Source of the DNA: Candidatus Omnitrophota bacterium
GTDB taxonomy: Bacteria > Omnitrophota > Gorgyraeia > B26-G9
Length of the DNA stretch: 32,716 bases
Assembly (NCBI GenBank): GCA_016213925.1
Contig: JACQZH010000002.1
Location: forward strand, 1 to 32,716
Direction of reading: 5' to 3'
The notes beneath the pieces are model-generated. The model was not told where the DNA came from, did no database searches, and saw nothing but the letters and a program-made list of their open reading frames with translations. Every line of letters starts with the position of its first letter. Position 1 is the stretch's first letter. Below, piece after piece: positions 17,714-25,802 of the stretch. Made by a program: the position numbers and the translations under genes.

Positions 17714-17728
17714 ATAGGTGGAAAAAGG

Positions 17729-18796
17729 ATGAGCATGGATAAGATAAATAGGATTATTGCGAGGATAGATGATTTAGACTTGGCTGTCATGGAAAAAGCG
17801 CAGAAAAAACTTGATTTTCTGACCAAGCCCCAGGGAAGCCTGGGAAAACTTGAAGATTTGGCAAAACATATTTGCGGGATCAGGGGCAAGCTGGTTTTGG
17901 AACTTAAAAATAAGGTTATTTTTACGTTTGCCGGGGATCACGGAATTGCCGAAGAAGGGGTGAGTGCTTTTCCTCAGGAAGTAACCAGCCAGATGGTTTA
18001 TAATTTTTTAGCGGGCGGCGCGGGCGTGAACGTGCTGGCAAAACATGCCGGAGCGCGCGTAATAGTCGCGGATTTAGGGGTAAAAAGCAGGTTAAAAGCT
18101 AAAAGCAAAAAGCTAAAAATTAAAAAAATAGATTTTGGTACGAAAAATTTCGCAAAAGAAAAGGCAATGACCAGAGAACAGGCAGTATCTGCGATTGAAG
18201 CGGGAATCGAAATTTTCGAAGAAGAACGGGAAAACGGTATAGATATTACCGGTATTGGCGAGATGGGTATTGCCAACACGACTTCAGCCAGCGCGATTGC
18301 CGCGGTAATCACAGGCGAGAGCGTCAAAAATATTACCGGGCGGGGAACAGGGATTAATGATAAAGCTCTTGAGCATAAAATCAAGGTTATTGAACAGGCT
18401 TTATTTTTGCATCAGCCTGACAAAAAAGACGCTTTGGATATTTTATCCAAAGTCGGAGGTTATGAGATTGCCGGCTTGGCCGGGGTTATTTTGGCGGCTG
18501 CGGCGAATAAAGTGCCTGTTGTTATTGATGGTTTTATTTCAACTGCCACGGCTTTAATCGCTTATATCTTAGAGCCGAAAACAGCGCGGTATATGATCGC
18601 GGCGCATGCTTCGGTAGAGATAGGCCATAGGGCAATGCTAAAATATTTAAACTTGGAGCCTTTATTGGATCTTAATCTTCGGCTGGGGGAAGGTACCGGA
18701 GCTGCTTTGGCAATAAGCCTGGCAGAATCCGGGGTTAAAATTATGAATGAAATGGCATCGTTTGAATCAGCAGGGGTTTCAGAAAAAAGCGGGTAA
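17729..18796 (+). CDS. cobT: Nicotinate-nucleotide-dimethylbenzimidazole phosphoribosyltransferase
   Basis: LDFLTKPQGSLGKLEDLA, FAGDHGIAEEGVSAFPQEVT, GEMGIANTTSASAI, RLGEGTGAALA. Confidence 0.95.
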   Translation: MSMDKINRIIARIDDLDLAVMEKAQKKLDFLTKPQGSLGKLEDLAKHICGIRGKLVLELKNKVIFTFAGDHGIAEEGVSAFPQEVTSQMVYNFLAGGAGVNVLAKHAGARVIVADLGVKSRLKAKSKKLKIKKIDFGTKNFAKEKAMTREQAVSAIEAGIEIFEEERENGIDITGIGEMGIANTTSASAIAAVITGESVKNITGRGTGINDKALEHKIKVIEQALFLHQPDKKDALDILSKVGGYEIAGLAGVILAAAANKVPVVIDGFISTATALIAYILEPKTARYMIAAHASVEIGHRAMLKYLNLEPLLDLNLRLGEGTGAALAISLAESGVKIMNEMASFESAGVSEKSG

Positions 18797-18829
18797 TTCC
18801 AAATTTTGGATAATAATTTTAGGATTGTT

Positions 18830-19722
18830 ATGAAAAATGATTACAAAAAAATTGCAGAACACGGCGGAAACGCAGAGGCGCTTTTAAAATTATTTGGCGC
18901 TTGGCCGAAAAATATTTTGGATTTCAGCCAGAACATTAATCCTCTGGGAATTCCTCCTGGTTTAAAGCGGAATATCCTGAAGAATTTTAATGAGATCATG
19001 AATTACCCGAAAAAGAAAACGGGTTTGATTTTAATCCGGAAGATTTTAAAGCGGCAGTTCAAGGAGCGGATGCTGTTTTTTTATGCAATCCTAATAATCC
19101 TACCGCTGTTTTGCTCAATCATCGGACATTGAAACAGGTCGTTAATATTTGCGCTAAAAATAAAATCTTTCTGATAATCGATGAAGCATTTATGGATTTT
19201 GTCGAAAAAAAAGAACAAAGTTCTTTGATAAAAGAGGCGGCAAGGAACAATTTTATTATTGTCATAAAATCAATGACCAAGCTTTTTGCTATTGCCGGAC
19301 TGCGGTTAGGATATGTTGTGGCAACCAGGCAGAACATTAAAAAGATAACCGCGTTTCAATACCCATGGAACGTGAATGTATTTGCCCAATTAGCGGCCAA
19401 GGTTATTATTAAAGATAAGGCGTTCATGAAAAAGACCAGGGAATTTATGCGGAAAGAAAATGCTTTTCTGGCCAAAAAACTAAACCGGATGAAGAACTTA
19501 AAAGTGTACCCTTCTAAAACGGATTTTATTTTATGCCGGTTAATGCATAAAAAGATCAGCACAGCTTTTAAATTTCAGAAGTATTTGTCAAAAGAGGGTA
19601 TTGTTATTAGGAACTGTGCTAATTTCCAGGGGCTGGGCAGTGATTTTTTTCGAGTGGCAAGTAAAAAAAGAAATGATAATTTACGGCTGCTTAAGAGTTT
19701 AAAAAACATACTGGATAAATAA
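18830..19722 (+). pseudogene. cobD: L-threonine-O-3-phosphate decarboxylase-like PLP enzyme, disrupted by an internal deletion/frameshift
   Basis: Frame A: EHGGNAEALLKLFGAWPKNILDFSQNINPLGIPPGLKRNILKNFNEIMNYP. The other frame resumes near 19012: ENGFDFNPEDFKAAVQGADAVFLCNPNNPTAVLL...IKSMTKLFAIAGLRLGYVV. Confidence 0.88.
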
Positions 19723-19723
19723 A

Positions 19724-20671
19724 ATGGAAAATATCGCAATAATTGCAGGGCTGGCTTACCTGTTGGATCTTTTTGCCGGCGACCCCTTAGGGTTTCCTCA
19801 TCCGGTAAGGCTTATCGGGTTTTTGATCGAAAGGTTTGAGCCTGTTTTTAGAAAAGCGGTTAAGAATAAAAAGATAGCAGGAGCTTTATTCGCTTTATTT
19901 ATTGTGTCCGGTACTTATATTGCTTCTTTGCTGATAATTTCAAGCAGCGGATTTATAAACAAAAAACTGGCGCTGGTTTTATCCGTAATACTGATGTATA
20001 CAACGCTTTCGGTTAAAAGCCTTAAGATTGAGGCGCTAAAAATTTATCAGGCATTAAAAGCCGAAGATTTGCCGGCAGCAAGAAAAAATCTTTCGATGAT
20101 CGTAAGCCGCGATACATCGCAAATGGATAAAGACAGTATTATCAGGGCTGCTATAGAATCGGTAGCTGAAAATACTGTGGACGGAATTATAGCCCCGCTT
20201 TTTTTTGCTTTTACCGCAGGAGTACCCATGGCAATGGCATTTAAGGCAGTTAGTACGCTTGATTCTATGGTCGGCTATAAAAACGAAAAGTACAGGGACT
20301 TTGGTTTTTTTTCCGCTAAAATGGATGATTTATTTAATTATATTCCGGCGCGTATCAGTGCTTTTATTATGCCTTTGGCGGGATTTTTCTGCGCCGGTGA
20401 TTTGAAACGGTCGGTTTCCAGCGTATTCTTGTTCGGCAATAAAAATCCCAGCCCGAATAGCGGGATTCCTGAAGCTGCCATGGCAGGCGCTTTGGGCGTG
20501 CGCTTAGGCGGCGGAGGTATTTATCACGGGAGATTTATTGAAAAAGATTTTATCGGAGAAGATTTGAACCGGCCGGTTAAGGAGCATATTCTAAAGAGCG
20601 TTGATATCGTTTATATAACTTCGGCGCTTGCTGTTTTAACAGGGATAATTTTCAGGAGGTTTATTGTATGA
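19724..20671 (+). CDS. cbiB: Adenosylcobinamide-phosphate synthase
   Basis: LAYLLDLFAGDPLGFPHPVRLIG, SRDTSQMDKDSIIRAAIESVAENTVDGIIAPLFFAF, PNSGIPEAAMAGALGVRLGG. Confidence 0.95.
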   Translation: MENIAIIAGLAYLLDLFAGDPLGFPHPVRLIGFLIERFEPVFRKAVKNKKIAGALFALFIVSGTYIASLLIISSSGFINKKLALVLSVILMYTTLSVKSLKIEALKIYQALKAEDLPAARKNLSMIVSRDTSQMDKDSIIRAAIESVAENTVDGIIAPLFFAFTAGVPMAMAFKAVSTLDSMVGYKNEKYRDFGFFSAKMDDLFNYIPARISAFIMPLAGFFCAGDLKRSVSSVFLFGNKNPSPNSGIPEAAMAGALGVRLGGGGIYHGRFIEKDFIGEDLNRPVKEHILKSVDIVYITSALAVLTGIIFRRFIV

Positions 20672-21645
20672 ATGATATTGAGGGCATAAACAGCGTTGAA
20701 AGTATAAAGGCTCAAATAAACAGGATATTAACTGCTTACGCGAAAGAATTTCCCAGCCAGGGAGTTATTTTTTCCGGAGGCCTGGATTCTTCTATCGCGG
20801 CGTTTTTATATAAAGGGGCAAAACTGATAAATGTTTCTTTAGAGAATTACAGCAGCGATTTGATGTATGCGGCGGCTGTTGAAAAGTATTTAAATACTAA
20901 AGTGGATTATGTCAGGGTATCAGTAGATGAGGCTTTGGAAAAGATACCTGAAGTGATAAGGATTTTAAAGAGTTTTGATCCTGCTTTGCCTAATGACCTT
21001 GCTGCGTACTTCGCGATTGCCAGAGCAAAAGGATCGGGGATTAAGTCAATTGCCACGGGCGACGGGGCAGACGAACTTTTCGGCGGGTATGGGTTTATGC
21101 AGCAGATTAAAGGCCTTAAAGCTTATATCAGGCGGATTTCGCAAAGCATGTTTTTTAGTTCTAATGTCTTTGCCGAACATTTTAATCTGGAAATAAGGCA
21201 GCCTTTTATACGGAAAGAAATGATTTCCCTGGCAAATGAGGATACAGATACTTGCTTTAAGATAAGGCAAGAGAAGGGCGCTCTCTTTGGAAAGTGGATA
21301 TTACGCAAAGCTTTTGAGGGGTTTTTACCGGATGAGATTATTTGGCAGAGCAAAAGGCCACTTGAGTTCGGCTCAGGCATGACGAAAATGCGTGAGATCA
21401 TTAGTGAAAAGATATCGGATGATGATTTTGAGAAGAAAACAAAAGATTACGGGATCAAGTTCATAACCAAAGACCATCTTTATTATTATGAAATTTACCG
21501 CGGTATTTTTGGTGCAGTTCCTAAACCGCAGAGTTATGAGAGCATATGCCCGGGCTGTAAAACCGGGATAGAAGAAAAGCCGCATCATTGCCGTGTTTGC
21601 GGGTGGGTAAAATCAATAGATGGTTTATGCTTAAAAGTTTCTTAA
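20668..21645 (+). CDS. Asparagine-synthase-type PP-loop ligase lacking a glutaminase domain, with C-terminal zinc ribbon
   Basis: SGGLDSSIAAFL, ATGDGADELFGGYGFM, CPGCKTGIEEKPHHCRVCGW; ATGA overlap with cbiB and SD aggagg. Confidence 0.85.
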   Translation: MNDIEGINSVESIKAQINRILTAYAKEFPSQGVIFSGGLDSSIAAFLYKGAKLINVSLENYSSDLMYAAAVEKYLNTKVDYVRVSVDEALEKIPEVIRILKSFDPALPNDLAAYFAIARAKGSGIKSIATGDGADELFGGYGFMQQIKGLKAYIRRISQSMFFSSNVFAEHFNLEIRQPFIRKEMISLANEDTDTCFKIRQEKGALFGKWILRKAFEGFLPDEIIWQSKRPLEFGSGMTKMREIISEKISDDDFEKKTKDYGIKFITKDHLYYYEIYRGIFGAVPKPQSYESICPGCKTGIEEKPHHCRVCGWVKSIDGLCLKVS

Positions 21646-21661
21646 GTAAAAGGGGCGGATA

Positions 21662-22309
21662 GTGAAAGCATTTGTATCCTGGAGCAGCGGAAAAGAAAGC
21701 TGCCTTGCTTTATATAGAGCAAAAAAAGATTATGATGTTAAATATCTTTTTAATATGATGTCTGAGGATAATAAGCGTTCCCGCTCGCATAATATTGCGG
21801 TTGAGCTTATTAGGCAACAGGCGCAATGCCTGGGTATTGAGCTGGTGCAGAAAAGCGCGTCCTGGGCTGATTATGAAGATGTTTTTAAAAATCTGCTGAA
21901 AGAAAAATTTTTCAAAGAAGATATTCTTACCGGGATATTCGGTGATATTGATGTGCAGGAGCACCGCGCGTGGGTGGAAAAAGTATGCGCTTTTGCCGGA
22001 ATGAAAGCGGTATTGCCGCTATGGCAGCAGAAGAGGGAATCTTTGCTTAAAGAGTTTATCGGCCTTGGATTTAAAGCAGTGGTTGTTGTGGTAAACAGTG
22101 ATTATTTGTCGGATAGGTGGCTGGGAAGAGAAATAGACATGAGTTTTATGCGGGACCTAAAGGAGCAGACAACTGCTGATGTTTGCGGAGAAAACGGAGA
22201 ATATCATACCTTTGTCTACGACGGCCCGGTATTTAAAAAACCGGTGCAGTTTAAGAGAGGCAAAAAAATAAAAAATGATAATTACTGGTTTTTAGAACTT
22301 AAAGGATAA
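21662..22309 (+). CDS. Dph6-like (COG2102-type) ATP pyrophosphatase
   Basis: VSWSSGKESCLALYRA, GIFGDIDVQEHRAWVEKVC, GENGEYHTFVYDGPVF. Confidence 0.88.
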   Translation: MKAFVSWSSGKESCLALYRAKKDYDVKYLFNMMSEDNKRSRSHNIAVELIRQQAQCLGIELVQKSASWADYEDVFKNLLKEKFFKEDILTGIFGDIDVQEHRAWVEKVCAFAGMKAVLPLWQQKRESLLKEFIGLGFKAVVVVVNSDYLSDRWLGREIDMSFMRDLKEQTTADVCGENGEYHTFVYDGPVFKKPVQFKRGKKIKNDNYWFLELKG

Positions 22310-22315
22310 TAAAGA

Positions 22316-23170
22316 ATGCTTGTGTCCAAAAAAATAATAATACTGGTTTTTTTCTTGTGCGCTTTTTATCAGTCGCCGGTAGTATTGGCGCAGGGGCAGC
22401 CCTTAAGGATAGTTTCTCTAAGCCCGGCGATTACTGAGGAGATTTTTTTACTTCAGGCGGAGGATATGCTGGTAGGAGTAACATCTTATTGCCAGAGGCC
22501 CAAGCAGGCACAGCAAAAACAGATAGTAGGGACAGTTACCGGAGTGAGCCTGGAAAAGATTATAGAGCTTGAGCCGGACATCGTTTTGACAACTCCGCTT
22601 ACGGATAGGAAAGCTGTTGAGCATTTAAAAAATCTGGGCATAACGGTGGAAAATTTTCCTTTAGTAAAGAATTTCGAGCAGATATGCAGCCAGATAATAA
22701 GGCTGGGAGAAATCACCGGCAAAAAAAACAAGGCAGAACAGATAGCGCTTAATGCCAGGCAGGAGCTTGAGCGCATAAGGGCAATAGTAACGAAAGAAGG
22801 CGGTATTGCTTATAAGGTATTTGTACAGATAGGAGCAGAGCCGCTTTTTACTGTGAATAAGGATTATTTTATTAATGATATGGTTGAGCTTGCCGGAGGA
22901 ATTAATATCGCAAAGGACGCAGGCTCTGGTTTGTATTCGAGAGAAAAGGTTATTGAAGCTGACCCTGATTTTATAATTATTGCCAGTATGGGTATTGTAA
23001 CGGAAAAAGAAAAGCGGATATGGCAGAAATATCCGTCATTAAAGGCTGTAAGGCTTGGCAGGATAGGGCAGATAGATTCAGAGGCCATCTGCAGCCCAAA
23101 TCCGCAGAGCTTTGTCAGTGCGCTTGATGATATTGTTAAATTTATGTATGGCGGGCAGAAAAATATATGA
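22316..23170 (+). CDS. btuF: Corrinoid ABC transporter substrate-binding protein
   Basis: Signal peptide; RIVSLSPAITEEIFLLQAEDMLVGVTSYCQRP, KIIELEPDIVLTT; B12 operon context. Confidence 0.9.
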   Translation: MLVSKKIIILVFFLCAFYQSPVVLAQGQPLRIVSLSPAITEEIFLLQAEDMLVGVTSYCQRPKQAQQKQIVGTVTGVSLEKIIELEPDIVLTTPLTDRKAVEHLKNLGITVENFPLVKNFEQICSQIIRLGEITGKKNKAEQIALNARQELERIRAIVTKEGGIAYKVFVQIGAEPLFTVNKDYFINDMVELAGGINIAKDAGSGLYSREKVIEADPDFIIIASMGIVTEKEKRIWQKYPSLKAVRLGRIGQIDSEAICSPNPQSFVSALDDIVKFMYGGQKNI

Positions 23171-24159
23171 AAACAAAGATAATAAAAGCGCTGGCTTTAT
23201 GTTTTATTTTACTTGTAATAGTTATCATGGTTGCAGTTTTTTCCCTGAGTGTGGGAGCAAGTAAGATAGCATTAAAGGATATTCTCAGCGGTAATGCCAG
23301 CCCCAGCGCAATGAGTATTATTTACCAGATCAGGCTGCCGCGCATAGTGCTGGGGTTTGCCGTCGGCAGTGCCCTTGCTCTGGCGGGAGTTATTCTTCAG
23401 GGAATGTTCCGCAATCCGCTTGTCGAACCATATACCCTCGGTATATCAGGAGGAGCGGCTTTGGGCGTGGCTCTTGGGATTGCCTTAAAGCTAAACAGGT
23501 TTTTTAGAGGCAGCGTGTTATCTTTAGCTGGCTTTGCGGGAGCTGCTGTTGTTGTGATATTGGTATATTTTTTGAGCAGGAAAAGGGGCATTATTAGGAT
23601 GCAGGGATTTTTACTTCTGGGAGTAATGCTTAGTTATATCTGCGCTTCGATGATGATGCTTATCATGGCATTAGTAAGGGCTGAAGATCTGCAAGGCATT
23701 ATATTCTGGACAATGGGCTCCTTGGAACAGCCGAACTTATTTTTGATTAAACTGATGCTTTCGGTATCAGTGGCCGGACTGGTATTTTCATATTATTTTT
23801 GCCGGGAGCTGAACGCTTTTTCTCTGGGGCAGGAGCAGGCGCAGTATTTGGGTATTAATACTGAAAAAGTGAAGAATAATCTTTTTTTTCTTGCGTCTTT
23901 ACTTACAGGTATGAGTGTTTCGGTATCCGGTATTATCGGGTTTGTCGGGCTGGTGATACCGCATTGTGTGCGTTTTATTACCGGGGCCGATCATAAAAAA
24001 CTTCTTATAAGCAGTTACTTTATCGGCGGGGCTTTTCTGATTTTTTGTGATACTCTTGCCAGAACGCTTATCACCCCCCTGGAGCTGCCGGTGGGGGTAA
24101 TAACCGGAGTTGCAGGCGGTTGTTTTTTTATTTTTATTTTACTTAAAAAGACAGGATAA
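23167..24159 (+). CDS. btuC: FecCD/BtuC-type permease
   Basis: QIRLPRIVLGFAVGSALALAGVILQGMFRNPLVEPYTLGISGGAALG, GIIGFVGLVIPHCVR. Confidence 0.93.
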   Translation: MKTKIIKALALCFILLVIVIMVAVFSLSVGASKIALKDILSGNASPSAMSIIYQIRLPRIVLGFAVGSALALAGVILQGMFRNPLVEPYTLGISGGAALGVALGIALKLNRFFRGSVLSLAGFAGAAVVVILVYFLSRKRGIIRMQGFLLLGVMLSYICASMMMLIMALVRAEDLQGIIFWTMGSLEQPNLFLIKLMLSVSVAGLVFSYYFCRELNAFSLGQEQAQYLGINTEKVKNNLFFLASLLTGMSVSVSGIIGFVGLVIPHCVRFITGADHKKLLISSYFIGGAFLIFCDTLARTLITPLELPVGVITGVAGGCFFIFILLKKTG

Positions 24160-24168
24160 AGACAGGCT

Positions 24169-24969
24169 ATGCTGCAGGTAGATAAACTCTGTTGCGGATA
24201 TGATAAGAAACCGGTCCTTGAGGATATTTCTTTTAATATAAACCAAGGAGAGGTGGTAGGCATAATCGGCCCTAACGGCGCGGGGAAAACGACACTTTTT
24301 AGAGCGATAACTAAGCTCATAACACCTCAAAAAGGAGAAATATTTCTTTTTGGAAAGAATATGGCACAGATAAGCGCGGAAGAGTTATCCCGTAAAATTG
24401 CGGTTGTTTCTCAGGATATAAATTTTGTTTTTAATATGACTGTGCGCGAGTTTGTCGCGCTTGGCAGGATCCCCTATCAGCAGAGGCTGCAGTTTTTTGA
24501 GTCAAGCTCTGATGAACATATAATTGACTACGCCATGAAGATAACAGATGTATACGAACTCAAGCACAGGGATATAAGCACCTTAAGCGGCGGAGAAAGA
24601 CAGCTGGCTATTATTGCTAAAGCCCTGGCGCAGCAGCCGCAATTGATATTGCTTGATGAGCCTACGGTATATCTGGACATTTCTCATCAGGTGCAGGTAC
24701 TTGATCTAGTGAGAAGGCTTAACAGAGAAAAACAGCTTAGCGTAATAGTTATCCTGCATGAACTGAATCTGGCAAGTGAATATTGCGACCGGTTGATTTT
24801 ACTGCATAAGAGGAAGATACATTCTTTAGGCGCTCCGGATGAAGTGCTGAATTACCGGACAATTGAAGAGGTTTATAATACCGTGGTTGTTGTCCAGCCG
24901 AATCCGGTTTCTAAAAAACCTAATGTACTGATCGTTCCGGGAATGCAGAAAAACAGGAGAAAGAAATGA
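24169..24969 (+). CDS. btuD: Corrinoid ABC transporter ATPase
   Basis: GPNGAGKTTLFRAI, LSGGERQLAIIAKALAQQPQLILLDEPT. Confidence 0.93.
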   Translation: MLQVDKLCCGYDKKPVLEDISFNINQGEVVGIIGPNGAGKTTLFRAITKLITPQKGEIFLFGKNMAQISAEELSRKIAVVSQDINFVFNMTVREFVALGRIPYQQRLQFFESSSDEHIIDYAMKITDVYELKHRDISTLSGGERQLAIIAKALAQQPQLILLDEPTVYLDISHQVQVLDLVRRLNREKQLSVIVILHELNLASEYCDRLILLHKRKIHSLGAPDEVLNYRTIEEVYNTVVVVQPNPVSKKPNVLIVPGMQKNRRKK

Positions 24970-25523
24970 AAAAGCAAGGTTTGGTGCAGATTTATACCGG
25001 AGATGGTAAAGGCAAAACTACCGCGGCTGTAGGCCTGGCGGTAAGGGCTAACGCGCAAAAGTTTAAAGTTTGTTATGTTAGTTTTCATAAGGATCCGCAA
25101 AGATGCGGATACTCGGAAATAAAAACTTTAAAAAAATTAAAGATAAAAGTTTTTTGTTTCGCAAAAACGCATCCTTTATGCGGTGATATAAGCGCGTTTA
25201 GAGAAAAAACAAAAAAACAGTGCGTGGAAATCTTAAGGCCGTGGTGTTTAAAGGGGCTGGAATTGATAAAGGAAATTTATAAACAAAATAAATTTGATAT
25301 GCTTATTCTTGATGAAATGAATATCTGCGTAAGGGACGGGTTTTTGAAAGAAAAAGAAGTCCTATTTCTGCTTGAAAATAAGCCGGAGAAACTGGAACTT
25401 GTTTTGACCGGCAGAGGCGCGACAAGAAAGATGATAAAAAAAGCAGGCCTTGTAAGCTATATAAAGGAAGTGAAGCATCCCTATCGAGAAGGAGTGCAAA
25501 AAAGAAGGGGAATAGAATATTAA
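24966..25523 (+). CDS. cobO: Cob(I)yrinic acid a,c-diamide adenosyltransferase
   Basis: QIYTGDGKGKTTAAVGLAVRA, ILDEMNICVRDGFL, LVLTGRGA. Confidence 0.92.
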   Translation: MKKQGLVQIYTGDGKGKTTAAVGLAVRANAQKFKVCYVSFHKDPQRCGYSEIKTLKKLKIKVFCFAKTHPLCGDISAFREKTKKQCVEILRPWCLKGLELIKEIYKQNKFDMLILDEMNICVRDGFLKEKEVLFLLENKPEKLELVLTGRGATRKMIKKAGLVSYIKEVKHPYREGVQKRRGIEY

Positions 25524-25604
25524 TTCAGGGGATGGGGGAGGGAGGAGGTGATACCGAAAAAATTATTTTGATTGTTGATTGGATTATCTGTGGAAAATAT
25601 TAAT

Positions 25605-25795
25605 GTTTACTCATACCGGCAAAAGAAGTCTTCGTGAGATTCGAAGCGCTGCCCCGCAACGGTAATAACTTAGCGTGTAGCGTATAGCGTATAGCGAATA
25701 GCGGATAGTTTTCTAAACGCTAATCGCTAGCCGCTAAGTGCTAAGTTGAGCCCGGACGATTGTTGGAACATGAGAATCCTCGAGGGAGGAGAAAG
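25605..25795 (+). promoter_or_regulatory. Cobalamin riboswitch 2 (btuB leader) with an oversized peripheral hairpin
   Basis: cgtgagattcgaagcgctgccccgcaacggtaat core, agcccggacgattgttgg 3' part, ctcat (25610-25614)/atgag (25770-25774) closing helix; possible SD-sequestering tcctcgagggagga near 25778; upstream of btuB. Confidence 0.8.
25667..25747. repeat. Inverted heptamer arrays (tagcgNN) forming a long hairpin inside riboswitch 2
   Basis: aacttagcgtgtagcgtatagcgtatagcgaatagcgg opposite cgctaatcgctagccgctaagtgctaagtt; stems in register with 2-3 nt internal loops. Confidence 0.8.
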
Positions 25796-25802
25796 GAATA
25801 AA

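Noticed and set aside
17998-18384. 128 aa minus-strand ORF
   Set aside because: Shadow ORF antisense to cobT with low-complexity Ser/Pro/Ile content.
19111-19722. Independent complete aminotransferase gene starting at 19111
   Set aside because: Good CobD sequence continues upstream of that Met in the same frame to about 19012, so it is the 3' part of one broken gene.
25667-25747. Rho-independent terminator
   Set aside because: The hairpin is AT-rich, followed by gagcccgg rather than a T-run, and lies within the riboswitch aptamer.
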